Notes: generated from the letters alone by a model not told the origin. A stretch of DNA of 13,893 nt from Chitinophagaceae bacterium (GCA_003167015.1 PMUF01000185.1:1-13893); one strand, 5' to 3'. Shown: positions 1-6,888, counted from the stretch's first letter. Program-made: numbers and translations.

Positions 1-467
1 CGCGTATCCAGGTAGAGCATTGTGTGACGGAGGAAGTCACGAATTTCGATCTGATCAAAGAGCAGATAAAGATAGCGGCGGGCGAGGCGATCAGCGGGTT
101 GAATTACGAACCGCAGGGGCACGCCATCGAATGCCGCATTAATGCCGAGGACCCTTATAACGATTTCAGGCCTTCTCCGGGCCGGATCAACGTGCTGCAT
201 CAGCCGGGAGGGCATGGTATCCGGGTCGACAGTCATGCGTATGCGGGCTATACGATACCTCCTTATTATGATTCGATGATTGCCAAGATCATTGCTGTCG
301 CCAGGACGCGGGAAGAGGCGATCAATACGATGCATCGGGCGTTGAGCGAATACGTGATAGAAGGTATAAAGACAACGATACCGTTTCATTTACAACTGAT
401 GAAAGACGAGCGTTTTCGCAGCGGCGACTTCAATACGAAATTCCTGGAAGGATTTAAGATGGTGTGA
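1..467 (+). CDS. accC: Acetyl-CoA carboxylase, biotin carboxylase subunit (C-terminal part)
   Basis: This is the 3' end of a gene that begins before the window; the first full codon is at base 3. Biotin carboxylase uses ATP and bicarbonate to carboxylate the biotin on the carrier protein AccB, the first half-reaction of acetyl-CoA carboxylase in cytoplasmic fatty-acid synthesis. The fragment opens with RIQVEHCVTEEVT, the conserved active-site strand that holds the catalytic Arg, Gln, Val and Glu of the family, with Cys where E. coli has Pro. It continues through the C-terminal subdomain with FRPSPGRI, a PGGHGIRVDSH segment, AGYTIPPYYDSMIAKII and EGIKTTIPFH, all landmarks of AccC-type enzymes. 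About 155 residues are visible, and the protein ends where AccC normally ends, with no fused biotinyl domain in the window. A biotin carboxylase subunit of propionyl-CoA or pyruvate carboxylase is an alternative that the missing part would settle. It converges on ispH with a 70-bp gap. Confidence 0.93.
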   Translation, partial: RIQVEHCVTEEVTNFDLIKEQIKIAAGEAISGLNYEPQGHAIECRINAEDPYNDFRPSPGRINVLHQPGGHGIRVDSHAYAGYTIPPYYDSMIAKIIAVARTREEAINTMHRALSEYVIEGIKTTIPFHLQLMKDERFRSGDFNTKFLEGFKMV

Positions 468-537
468 GTCGGGCGGGGCGCCGGTGGATACCGAAGGCGG
501 CCCGAGAGGTGATGCCGTTCGGACGATGCGGCCAGGG

Positions 538-1842
538 TCAGGCTTCGAAGGCTGCGACCATTGCGTCGAGCGATTCTGCGGCTCCGTAATAGCCGGCCAG
601 TTTGCGGATCACGGCTTCGACGAGGGCGTCGGGGCAAGAGGCTCCGCTGCTGATGAGGATGCGGGCGGGTGCCGTGATGGGTGCGGGTTCAGCGAATGCG
701 CTTGCGAGGGGCGCGGCGATAGGTGCGGGTGCTGCGGCGACAGGCGAGGGGCCGGGTAACCAACCTGCTGTTTTTTCTTCTTTTTTGGCGTGAAAATTAT
801 AGTGCAGGATCTCCCCTGCGGACAGGATCTTTTCTTCTCCACTGATAAAATAGGTCGGCATTTTTTCTTCGCACAGCTCTACGAGGTGAGAGGTGTTGGA
901 GCTGTTATATCCGCCCACGATGATGGCGAGGTCAGCGGGGATGCTGAGCAGTCCGTTGATGGCCGACTGGTTGTCCAGGGTAGCATAGCACAGGGTGTCG
1001 CGGGTGTCGGCGAAATGATTTTCTGTTGTCGCTGGTGTGAGGCCGTAGGTGTCGATCATGGTCTGTCTGAGAAAATCGGCGATGGCCTGGGTATCGCTGG
1101 CCAGCATGGTAGTCTGGTTGACCACGCCGATGCGGGTCAGATCTTTTTTCACGTCGAAGCCGGGACTGTGTTGTCCTTTAAAAACGGTGTAGAACGACTC
1201 AGGCAGACGGGCGCCGGTGATGAATTCCGCCAGCTGCTGTGCCTCGGCCATGTCCCTGACGACGACGGTGGGGGTTTCTGCTGCGGCATGGGAGAAAGTG
1301 GCCCTGGTCTCTTCGTGTCCGGGCTTGCCATGGACGACGATGGTGTATTTTTTTTGTGCGATTTGGGCGGAGCGGTTCCAGACCTTTTCCACAAAGGGGC
1401 AGGTGGTATTGTAGCGTTCGGTATGGATGCCGGTGCGGCGTAATTTTTCCTCTATCTCGAGCGTGGTGCCGAAAGCGGGGATGATGACGATGTCGTCCGA
1501 TTGTAGTGATTCGAAAGGGATGATCTGCTGACCGTGGGTATCCTGCAGGAAGCGGACTCCTCTGGCTTGCAGGTCGGCGTTGACCTGGGGGTTGTGGATC
1601 ATCTCGCTGAGGAGGAAGATGGGGCGGCCGGGGTTTTCTTCGATGGTGCGAAAGGAGATTTCGATGGCATTCTCGACTCCATAGCAGAACCCGAAATGCC
1701 TGGCGAGGTAAACCTGCAGGTTGCCGAGGTCGAGCAGGGTAGGCGTGAAATCCTTTTTCATTTTATCCTGCTGCTTTCGCCTGCTCTTGATGGCCGAGAT
1801 GAGGGGGCTGCGATAGATGATCGGGATATCAAAATTTTTCAT
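538..1842 (-). CDS. ispH: 4-hydroxy-3-methylbut-2-enyl diphosphate reductase (IspH/LytB)
   Basis: The enzyme is a [4Fe-4S] protein that reductively dehydroxylates HMBPP to IPP and DMAPP, the last step of the MEP isoprenoid pathway in the cytoplasm. The three cluster cysteines are visible as C53 (GFCYGV), C148 (NTTCPF) and C285 (DTLCYAT). H83 (EMIHNP), the HGKPGHEET loop at 171-179 with the catalytic Glu region, NQTTM at 242-246 and the NSSNTSH substrate loop at 313-319 also match. At 434 residues it is the long form seen in Bacteroidota and plants rather than the E. coli form of about 316. The start at 1842 is chosen because the first 27 residues (KNFDIPIIYRSPLISAIK) are typical of this long form; a second Met at residue 28 is less likely. 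Residues 363-393 form an Ala/Pro-rich stretch inserted just before the conserved terminal SSGASCPD segment, which looks like an expansion. Divergent from the amylase gene, convergent with accC. Confidence 0.95.
   Translation of the reverse strand: MKNFDIPIIYRSPLISAIKSRRKQQDKMKKDFTPTLLDLGNLQVYLARHFGFCYGVENAIEISFRTIEENPGRPIFLLSEMIHNPQVNADLQARGVRFLQDTHGQQIIPFESLQSDDIVIIPAFGTTLEIEEKLRRTGIHTERYNTTCPFVEKVWNRSAQIAQKKYTIVVHGKPGHEETRATFSHAAAETPTVVVRDMAEAQQLAEFITGARLPESFYTVFKGQHSPGFDVKKDLTRIGVVNQTTMLASDTQAIADFLRQTMIDTYGLTPATTENHFADTRDTLCYATLDNQSAINGLLSIPADLAIIVGGYNSSNTSHLVELCEEKMPTYFISGEEKILSAGEILHYNFHAKKEEKTAGWLPGPSPVAAAPAPIAAPLASAFAEPAPITAPARILISSGASCPDALVEAVIRKLAGYYGAAESLDAMVAAFEA
674..732 (-). repeat. 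Internal imperfect direct repeat in the ispH Ala/Pro linker
   Basis: Two 17-bp segments, 674-690 and 716-732, match at 14 positions around the shared core GGTGCGGGT. In the IspH reading frame they encode the related peptides PAPITAP and PAPIAAP. They sit in the Ala/Pro-rich stretch before the conserved C-terminal segment. This suggests that the linker grew by local duplication, but GC-rich Ala/Pro codons alone could give some of this similarity. Confidence 0.4.
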
Positions 1843-1851
1843 AAACGGTTG

Positions 1852-1859
1852 TAAAGGTA
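1852..1859 (-). promoter_or_regulatory. Possible -7 promoter box of ispH
   Basis: Read on the minus strand the site is TACCTTTA, one base from the Bacteroidota -7 consensus TAnnTTTG. It lies about 10 bp before the ispH ATG, in the 91-bp gap between the divergent ispH and amylase starts. A convincing TTG at the usual upstream distance is not seen, so the call is weak. Confidence 0.3.
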
Positions 1860-1933
1860 CAAAACTCGCGTGGGTGAGAGCGGAATTAATATTAACTTAC
1901 CGGCGAATGGATTATTCCATCCATGTACCTATT

Positions 1934-3235
1934 ATGAGCGAAGTTTTTCGTCCGGTCGAATGGATTCATTCGTCCAATATCTATGAAGTGAACCTGCGAC
2001 AATATACTCCTGAAGGAACGATCGTGGCTTTTGCCCGGCAGATGCCGCGGCTGAGGGAAATGGGGATCGACATCCTCTGGTTCATGCCCATCACACCGAT
2101 CAGCCATGACCACCGGCTGGGAAGTCTGGGCAGTTATTACGCCTGTTCGGATTATACGGCTATCAATCCCGAGTACGGTACGCTGGATGATTTTACGCAA
2201 CTGGTGAAAGAGGCGCATGCGTTAGGGTTTAAAGTCATCATCGATATCGTTGCCAACCATACCGGCTGGGACCATCGCTGGACCCGGGAGCATCCCGACT
2301 ATTACCGGCGCAATGCCGAGGGTCAATTTTTCGATCCTCATGGCTGGGCTGATGTGATCGATCTGAATTATGATAATCCGGCGCTTCGCCAGGCGATGAT
2401 CGATGTGATGAAGTTCTGGATCGACAAGTCTGATGTGGACGGTTTTCGCTGCGATATGGCCATGCTGGTGCCGCTGGACTTCTGGCGGCAGGCGCGGACG
2501 GCGCTGGACCCATTGAAGCCATTGTTCTGGCTGGCGGAATGCGAGGAGATCGCCTATCATGAAGTATTCGATGCGACGTATACCTGGACCTTCCTGCACA
2601 AGATGGAAGCGGTCTGGCGGAAGGAGGTCGGGCTGGGCGGCCTGGATGAAGTGCTGCATAATTACGCTGTGCAGTTTCCTGCGGGCGCTCTTCGGGCTTA
2701 TTTTACCACGAACCATGATGAGAATTCGCATAGCGGCAGCGAGTATGAGCGGATGGGAGATGCGGCGCTGGCGTTCGAGGTATTGTGCTGTACGTGGGAC
2801 GGAATACCCCTGATTTATAGCGGGCAGGAGATGCCGAATTACAAGCGGCTGAAATTTTTCGATAAGGATCCGATAGAGTGGACGGGGAGGTATGAGCTAC
2901 ATGATTTCTATAAGGCCCTGCTGACCCTGCGGAAGAGACATGCAGCAGTACGCGGGGGTGATGTTTCGGCGACGGTACGGCGGCTGCATACTTCGGCCGA
3001 TGACCGGTGTTTTGCCTTTGCGCGGATAGCGGGTGAGGATGTGGTGCTGGTGGTGTTGAATTTTTCCGGCGGTCCGCTGCGGGTGGATGCGGGGCAGTGG
3101 GGGGTGCAGTTGGGCGGGAGTGCGGGTGCGTTTCAAGGTACTTACCGGGATATATTTACCGGGGCGGAGGCTGTATTGCCGGCCGGGGCCATTGAGCTGA
3201 AGGCGTGGGGATATACGGTGCTTGAAAAAAAATGA
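1934..3235 (+). CDS. Alpha-amylase family glycoside hydrolase (GH13), cytoplasmic
   Basis: This is a GH13 (beta/alpha)8-barrel enzyme acting on alpha-glucosidic bonds of a starch- or glycogen-type oligosaccharide; the exact substrate cannot be read from sequence. All four GH13 regions are present in the 433-residue form: DIVANHT with D104 and H109, GFRCDMA with nucleophile D174, LAECEE with acid/base E202, and TTNHDEN with H261 and stabiliser D262. A short beta-sandwich C-terminal domain follows from about residue 345. There is no signal peptide, so it probably works in the cytoplasm, for example on imported maltodextrin or storage glycan. The open frame runs upstream to 1817, overlapping ispH, and an ATG at 1907 is possible. 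ATG 1934 is preferred because the family's conserved start (PVEW..SSNIYEVNLRQYTPEGT) follows directly. No sus-type transport genes lie beside it. Confidence 0.85.
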   Translation: MSEVFRPVEWIHSSNIYEVNLRQYTPEGTIVAFARQMPRLREMGIDILWFMPITPISHDHRLGSLGSYYACSDYTAINPEYGTLDDFTQLVKEAHALGFKVIIDIVANHTGWDHRWTREHPDYYRRNAEGQFFDPHGWADVIDLNYDNPALRQAMIDVMKFWIDKSDVDGFRCDMAMLVPLDFWRQARTALDPLKPLFWLAECEEIAYHEVFDATYTWTFLHKMEAVWRKEVGLGGLDEVLHNYAVQFPAGALRAYFTTNHDENSHSGSEYERMGDAALAFEVLCCTWDGIPLIYSGQEMPNYKRLKFFDKDPIEWTGRYELHDFYKALLTLRKRHAAVRGGDVSATVRRLHTSADDRCFAFARIAGEDVVLVVLNFSGGPLRVDAGQWGVQLGGSAGAFQGTYRDIFTGAEAVLPAGAIELKAWGYTVLEKK

Positions 3236-3267
3236 GGGCGGCTGAGTAGCGGGCAGGCAATAATAAA

Positions 3268-3292
3268 AAAGGCTGACCTGAGGCCAGCCTTT
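3268..3292 (-). terminator. Intrinsic terminator of the HtrA gene, probably bidirectional
   Basis: An 8-bp perfect stem (AAAGGCTG pairing with CAGCCTTT) with a 9-nt loop lies between the convergent amylase and protease genes. Read on the minus strand it is followed by a T-rich run (TTTTTTATTATT) about 30 nt after the protease stop codon, which is the classic layout. On the plus strand the tail is only TTT, so it may terminate the amylase transcript less efficiently. Confidence 0.8.
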
Positions 3293-3319
3293 CGATGAGA
3301 ATATTTTTACGTTAAGTAC

Positions 3320-4825
3320 TTAATTACCCGAAGAGAGTCGCAGGGGATAGGTATAGACGCCTTCATAGCCGGGGAAGACACCTTCCAGTTTGACGGTACC
3401 GGTAGATTTTTCCATGATCTTCTGGAATTCTTCCACATTCTTTACTTCTTCGCCATTGGCTTTGAGGATGATGAATCCTTCCTGAATCCTGGATTTGTCC
3501 ATGAGGCCGTTCTCGACGACTGATTTGACGACGACACCGCCTTTCACTTCGAGTGTGGCTGCATCCTTTTTGTTCAGGGTTTCCAGTGTGGCGCCCAATT
3601 TATCGAGGACGGAGGTCTTGACGATCGTGGTCGTACCAGTGTTATTGCGCAGTACAACCGAGATGGTCGTTTCCTTGCCATCGCGTTTGTAGGTGACAGT
3701 GATCTTATCGCCGGGGCTGTAGGTAGCGATCTGGCCGATCATTTCGGCGCCGGTGGTGACGGTGATGCCGTTCAGTTTGGTGATCATGTCACCCTTCTGG
3801 AGACCGGCGTGTGCGGCTGCGCCGTCGGGGGTGACGTCCATGACGTAGACGCCTTCACCGTCCTTAATACCGCTCTCCTTCTTTTGGTCATCACTCAGGT
3901 CGTCTTTGGGATAGGATATGCCGAGGAAGGCCCGTTGCGGCGTACCGAATTTCATGATATCATTGACGACTTTCTTGACGATATTGACGGGGATGGTAAA
4001 GGAGTAACCGGCATAGCTGCCCGTGGGGGAGGCGATGGCCGAGTTGATGCCGATGAGCTGTCCATCGGTATTGATGAGCGGTCCGCCGCTGTTACCGGGG
4101 TTGACGGCTGCATCTGTCTGGATGAATGATTCCACCGGAGTTTGGCTCTGGCGGCGGTTGATATCGAGGGTCCTGCCTTTGGCGCTGACGATACCGGCCG
4201 TGGCGGTCGTTTCCAGCGTCAGGGGATAGCCGACGGCCAGCACCCACTGGCCGATCTTCACGTCATCGGAGTTGCCGTAGAGGAGGAAGGGTAGTCCCTG
4301 TGCATCGATCTTGACGACTGCCAGATCGCTGGCGGGGTCGGCGCCGATGACTTTTGCCTTGAAGGACTTGCGATTGCTCAGGGTGACGGTTACTTCGTCG
4401 GCCCCGTCTATGACGTGGTTATTGGTAACGATATAGCCATCATTGCTGATGATGACGCCGGAACCGGATGCCATCTCTGGCATGGACCTCATTCCGTTAC
4501 CGTTGCCGAAGAAGTCATCGGGGTCGATACCGAAAAGGTCGGAGAAGGGATTGTGCTTGGGAAGATTATTGCTGACGGTGCGGACGGTCTTCGTCTTAAT
4601 ATGAACGGTTGCGGGGATTGCCGCGCTGGCTGCATCGACGAAGTCGGCCGGGCCGCCGTTTTTCTGGCCGCCTTCAAAGAATTTGGCGTAATTGGAGGGG
4701 ATCTTGCCGGAATCCTGTGAATAATAGTAGGTCCTGCCTGTCGAGAAATGATTGTAGCCCCACATGGTAGCGATCGCAGTCGACGCACTGATCAGGATAA
4801 CGGCTACGATTTGTTTTGCTCTCAT
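3320..4825 (-). CDS. Periplasmic serine protease, DegP/HtrA family
   Basis: This is an envelope protein quality-control protease of the trypsin-like S1C family. The 501-residue protein has an N-terminal hydrophobic segment (residues 5-22) that would act as a signal anchor or signal peptide, a protease domain at about 65-290, and two PDZ domains at about 296-392 and 405-495. The catalytic triad is complete: H137 in TNNHVID, D167 in SDLAVVKID and S247 in NPGNSGGPL. Residues 109-115 are a Gly/Asn/Met-rich part of the LA-type loop, as in DegP homologues. The open frame extends to 4894, but the start at 4825 (MRAKQIVAVIL) is preferred because it places the membrane segment at the N-terminus. A strong hairpin terminator follows the stop. 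The PDZ pair argues for DegP/DegQ rather than single-PDZ DegS. Upstream lies a 280-bp gap. Confidence 0.92.
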   Translation of the reverse strand: MRAKQIVAVILISASTAIATMWGYNHFSTGRTYYYSQDSGKIPSNYAKFFEGGQKNGGPADFVDAASAAIPATVHIKTKTVRTVSNNLPKHNPFSDLFGIDPDDFFGNGNGMRSMPEMASGSGVIISNDGYIVTNNHVIDGADEVTVTLSNRKSFKAKVIGADPASDLAVVKIDAQGLPFLLYGNSDDVKIGQWVLAVGYPLTLETTATAGIVSAKGRTLDINRRQSQTPVESFIQTDAAVNPGNSGGPLINTDGQLIGINSAIASPTGSYAGYSFTIPVNIVKKVVNDIMKFGTPQRAFLGISYPKDDLSDDQKKESGIKDGEGVYVMDVTPDGAAAHAGLQKGDMITKLNGITVTTGAEMIGQIATYSPGDKITVTYKRDGKETTISVVLRNNTGTTTIVKTSVLDKLGATLETLNKKDAATLEVKGGVVVKSVVENGLMDKSRIQEGFIILKANGEEVKNVEEFQKIMEKSTGTVKLEGVFPGYEGVYTYPLRLSSGN

Positions 4826-5105
4826 TTTGTTATAGATTTTTTTCGTTAAAGAGGTCTTTGTTAATGGGCGTCTGTGGTACCAAATTAAGGCCAAGGTTTC
4901 ATAACTATATCTACCAACGCTTTAGTTTAACAAATGTTTTACTAAGACCTTCGTAGATCGGCTCGGCTACGCTTATAAATATACAACTAAAATGATGTCT
5001 TTCAGGGGAATTTCGCGGGTGGCGGCCGTGAATTTCCGGTGAATTTTGGGCGTTCAGGCGGGACGGACGAAAACGGAAAAAATTGCAGGTTCGGCTGTCA
5101 ACTGT
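4826..5105. other. Intergenic gap upstream of the HtrA gene
   Basis: This gap between the start of the protease gene and the stop of the acyl-CoA reductase gene must hold the protease promoter. The half nearest the protease is AT-rich. A minus-strand TTAATTTG near 4881-4888 is one base off TAnnTTTG, but no TTG sits at a normal distance. A 5-bp inverted repeat (CGTAG/CTACG, 4952-4971) is not followed by a T run. I see no RNA gene or convincing small ORF here. Confidence 0.4.
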
Positions 5106-6215
5106 TCAGGATTTTTCGCCGAGGGTGCGCAAAAATTGCAGGGTATCCCTGCCGTCGGCGTAATCGGTGAGGCCGGGTTGCTGGGCTTTGCCGAATGGAA
5201 TGGGGAGGCGGGGGCTGATTTCGGGCGCGATGCCGGCGGGCAGGGGCGCCCGGGCGACGACGCATTGGATATCGGGATGATCCGGCGCCAGGGTGGAAGA
5301 GGACGCGTGAGCGTCCGATACTAGAAGCGGCAGCGCTGTGCCGGGCAGGGCAGGAATAGGCTGGCCAGGCCGATAATACTGATAGTGCACAACACTGATC
5401 GGGCTGAAAGGGGAGGCCTCTTCCGTCAGCAGGATGGATTCATTGGAGAGGTAATACTTCTTATTTAGGATCAGCAGGGTCAGCTGGTAGTCATAGTTAT
5501 GCTTGTACCGGGCCAGGTCGGCCAGGTAGTCATATTTACGGAAGGCGGTCAGCAGGGGGACGAAATCGTAATTTTCGGGTACATAGAGCTGGGTGACGTT
5601 GCGACAGCCCAGGCCGAAGTACTGATAGACGTCGTCGGCCAGCGCTTCGAGTTCCGCGGGAGATTCCTGTCCCGTCAGGAGAGCGACGGAGGTCCTGTTG
5701 CGGCGGATGAGGCTGGGATATTTTCCGAAATAGTAGTCAAAATAACGGGCGGAATTGTTGCTGCCGGTGGCGATGTAGGCATCGCATCCGTTGAGCCTTT
5801 CGGCGAAATGTATCCGTTGGGCTGCTGCCGGGCTGGCGGTCGTCAGCCATTCGGCCAGATGGCGGATGAGTATCTCATCCCGCTGGGAGGGTTTGATGAG
5901 CTGGTGGTGTCCCGATATAAAGATGGACAGGAAGTCATGAAATCCTACCAGGGGTATATTGCCTGCCATGACGAGGCCGACGGTGCGGGGCAGGGCCGGC
6001 TGATCGGGGAGTTGGTATTGGTCTGCCCATGCCCGCAGTTTATCTTTTTGCAGGAATCCGGTGGCGATCCCGTGGACTGCCGTTTCGATGAATTCCGGGG
6101 TAAACCATGGGTTGGCGGCGGCTGCCTGTCGTTTGGCTGCTGACCAGTCCGGACTCTCTGATACACAGTACTCGCCGAGCCGGGCCAATAAATCAATACG
6201 TTGTTCCAAGTTCAT
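5106..6215 (-). CDS. LuxC-like acyl-CoA reductase
   Basis: This NAD(P)H-dependent acyl-CoA reductase-type protein has the aldehyde dehydrogenase fold of the LuxC family; its real substrate in Bacteroidota is not established as far as I know. The visible family marks are MAGNIPLVGFHDFL (83-96), IATGSNNSARYFDYYF (148-163) and FGLGCRNVTQLYVPENY (200-216), with C204 as the likely nucleophile. IPFGKAQQPGLTDYADGRDTLQFL (339-362) follows near the end. The start at 6215 (MNLEQRIDLL) is preferred over the longer frame from 6245, which would run through the likely promoter box. Residues of about 293-308 are encoded by a copy of the dispersed hairpin repeat; this segment lengthens the stretch between HYQYY and IQCVV compared with what I expect of relatives. 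The gene is divergent from a ferredoxin gene, a pairing I recall from other Bacteroidota, which suggests that the ferredoxin serves this reductase or a shared pathway. Confidence 0.85.
   Translation of the reverse strand: MNLEQRIDLLARLGEYCVSESPDWSAAKRQAAAANPWFTPEFIETAVHGIATGFLQKDKLRAWADQYQLPDQPALPRTVGLVMAGNIPLVGFHDFLSIFISGHHQLIKPSQRDEILIRHLAEWLTTASPAAAQRIHFAERLNGCDAYIATGSNNSARYFDYYFGKYPSLIRRNRTSVALLTGQESPAELEALADDVYQYFGLGCRNVTQLYVPENYDFVPLLTAFRKYDYLADLARYKHNYDYQLTLLILNKKYYLSNESILLTEEASPFSPISVVHYQYYRPGQPIPALPGTALPLLVSDAHASSSTLAPDHPDIQCVVARAPLPAGIAPEISPRLPIPFGKAQQPGLTDYADGRDTLQFLRTLGEKS
5292..5340 (+). repeat. Dispersed hairpin-tail repeat, copy 1 (inside the acyl-CoA reductase gene)
   Basis: The copy has a lead GGTGGAAGA, a perfect 6-bp hairpin GGACGC-GTGA-GCGTCC (5301-5316), then the tail GATACTAGAAGCGG followed by CAGCGCTGTG. 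Tail and lead match copies 2 and 3, while the stem arms differ in sequence but stay paired. It lies antisense inside an open reading frame and is read through without a stop as TALPLLVSDAHASS. There is no T run, so it is not an intrinsic terminator. Confidence 0.75.
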
Positions 6216-6234
6216 AAAAACCGCCCTATATTTG
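6201..6234 (+). promoter_or_regulatory. Ferredoxin promoter (Bacteroidota type)
   Basis: TTG at 6201-6203 is followed after 23 nt by TATATTTG (6227-6234), an exact match to the TAnnTTTG -7 consensus of Bacteroidota sigma factors. It would start transcription near 6241, leaving a leader of about 40 nt before the ferredoxin ATG. The site overlaps the 5' end of the divergent acyl-CoA reductase gene, so the two promoters may interfere. Confidence 0.6.
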
Positions 6235-6242
6235 CTGGACCG

Positions 6243-6250
6243 CAAAGGTA
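6243..6250 (-). promoter_or_regulatory. Possible -7 promoter box of the acyl-CoA reductase gene
   Basis: On the minus strand this reads TACCTTTG, an exact TAnnTTTG match, 28 bp before the preferred reductase ATG at 6215. The upstream element is weak: TTAG at 6266-6269 with a short 15-nt spacer. Its position supports the shorter start of the reductase. Confidence 0.45.
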
Positions 6251-6280
6251 AGTTTAATCACTCCCTAATTTTTAAAAAAT

Positions 6281-6628
6281 ATGGCTATTAAGATAACAGA
6301 AGAATGCATTAATTGCGGCGCCTGCGAACCGGAATGTCCCAATAATGCGATATATGAAGGTGGTGTAGAATGGGCGATCACGGATGGGACCAGTGTGAAG
6401 GGATCTTTCACGCTGTTGGATGGTTCGGTGGTGGACGCGGGACAGCGTAACGCTCCGATCAGCGTGGATACTTATTATATCGTTCCCAATAAATGTACGG
6501 AATGCCAGGGATTTCATGAGGAGCCGCAGTGTGCGGCGGTTTGTCCGGTGGATTGTTGTGTGCCGGATGACATGTATAAGGAGACGGTGGATGAGTTGCT
6601 GGCTAAAAAGGAGAAGTTGCATATATAG
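6281..6628 (+). CDS. 2[4Fe-4S] ferredoxin (4Fe-4S dicluster protein)
   Basis: This small soluble electron carrier has 115 residues. Cluster one is bound by C9, C12 and C15 with C19 (CxxCxxCxxxCP). Cluster two uses C72, C75, C84 and C88, with eight residues between the second and third Cys, the stretched spacing of the Alvin/YfhL-type bacterial ferredoxins. Two extra cysteines follow at 92-93. A 50-residue segment between the two motifs carries few charges and may form a beta hairpin. The ATG at 6281 puts the first Cys at the usual distance, and a good promoter lies 47 bp upstream. It is divergent from the LuxC-like reductase. In other Bacteroidota I recall this pair next to serine-biosynthesis genes, which are absent here. 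Its redox partner is not shown by sequence; the neighbouring reductase is an inference. Confidence 0.9.
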   Translation: MAIKITEECINCGACEPECPNNAIYEGGVEWAITDGTSVKGSFTLLDGSVVDAGQRNAPISVDTYYIVPNKCTECQGFHEEPQCAAVCPVDCCVPDDMYKETVDELLAKKEKLHI

Positions 6629-6696
6629 GGTTTGGGGCAGGTCGGCGGCGAGCTTGTTTGTGAGCCGGTCGGGCGGTGGAATGTGCTAAAAAAATA

Positions 6697-6727
6697 TTTG
6701 GAATTTTCGGGGAATTCGGTAACTTTC
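6697..6727 (+). promoter_or_regulatory. Promoter P1 upstream of a structured RNA
   Basis: TTTG (6697-6700), a 19-nt spacer and TAACTTTC (6720-6727) closely match the Bacteroidota promoter pattern TTTG-N19-TAnnTTTG, with one mismatch at the last base. Transcription would start near 6734. No coding sequence follows before the hairpin terminator at 6798-6827. Confidence 0.55.
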
Positions 6728-6733
6728 GTATAT

Positions 6734-6830
6734 CAATTTGTTTGCGAGTGTAGCCCCGGTGCTACTGATAATAGGCGGGTGATATTTCCCGTCATAAAAG
6801 GGTGAAGGAGGTATTTCCTTCACCTTTCTT
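6734..6830 (+). ncRNA. Candidate small structured RNA or ddl leader
   Basis: About 100 nt between promoter P1 and a terminator-like stem contain three successive hairpins. These are GTAGC/GCTAC (6750-6765, 6-nt loop), GGCGGG/CCCGTC (6774-6793, one G-U pair, 8-nt loop) and the terminator stem (6798-6827). No ORF of useful size starts here on the plus strand. It could be a free small RNA, or an attenuating leader of ddl, whose start codon is 60 nt further on. I do not recognise a known RNA family. The ends are estimates from the promoter and terminator positions. Confidence 0.4.
6798..6827 (+). terminator. Terminator-like hairpin ahead of ddl
   Basis: A perfect 9-bp stem, GGTGAAGGA (6801-6809) pairing with TCCTTCACC (6816-6824), has a 6-nt loop and is extended by G-T and two A-T pairs. 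It is followed on the plus strand by TTTCTT and on the minus strand by CTTTTATG, so it could act in both directions. It lies 170 nt after the ferredoxin stop, too far to be a dedicated ferredoxin terminator. Confidence 0.65.
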
Positions 6831-6860
6831 GTGTCCAATAGCAGAGGCGGAATAACTTTC
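6829..6860 (+). promoter_or_regulatory. Promoter P2 of ddl
   Basis: TTG (6829-6831), a 21-nt spacer and TAACTTTC (6853-6860) sit about 30 bp before the ddl ATG. The ten bases TAACTTTCGT are identical to those of promoter P1 (6720-6729), which supports both as real -7 regions of the same type. It starts immediately after the terminator hairpin, so ddl could be transcribed independently of the upstream RNA. Confidence 0.5.
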
Positions 6861-6888
6861 GTTATTTTGCCGAAAATTATTTCCATTC

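Noticed and set aside
479..499. Interrupted hairpin (CGCC, GGT/ACC, GGCG) between accC and ispH as a terminator
   Set aside because: The stem has a 3-nt bulge and no T run on either side.
790..1443. A 217-codon plus-strand open frame opposite ispH
   Set aside because: It mirrors the well-supported IspH coding frame in GC-rich DNA and has no recognisable domain or own promoter.
5499..6143. A 214-codon plus-strand open frame opposite the acyl-CoA reductase
   Set aside because: It is a shadow of a gene with clear family motifs; its translation shows no motif.
6673..6685. GCGGTGGAATGTG after the ferredoxin gene as another repeat tail
   Set aside because: It resembles the end of the tail, but has no clear hairpin or TAGAAG core before it, so chance is likely.
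6686..6886. A 66-codon minus-strand open frame in the gap before ddl
   Set aside because: It runs through the promoter and terminator signals, its sequence looks like translated non-coding DNA, and no minus-strand promoter is evident.
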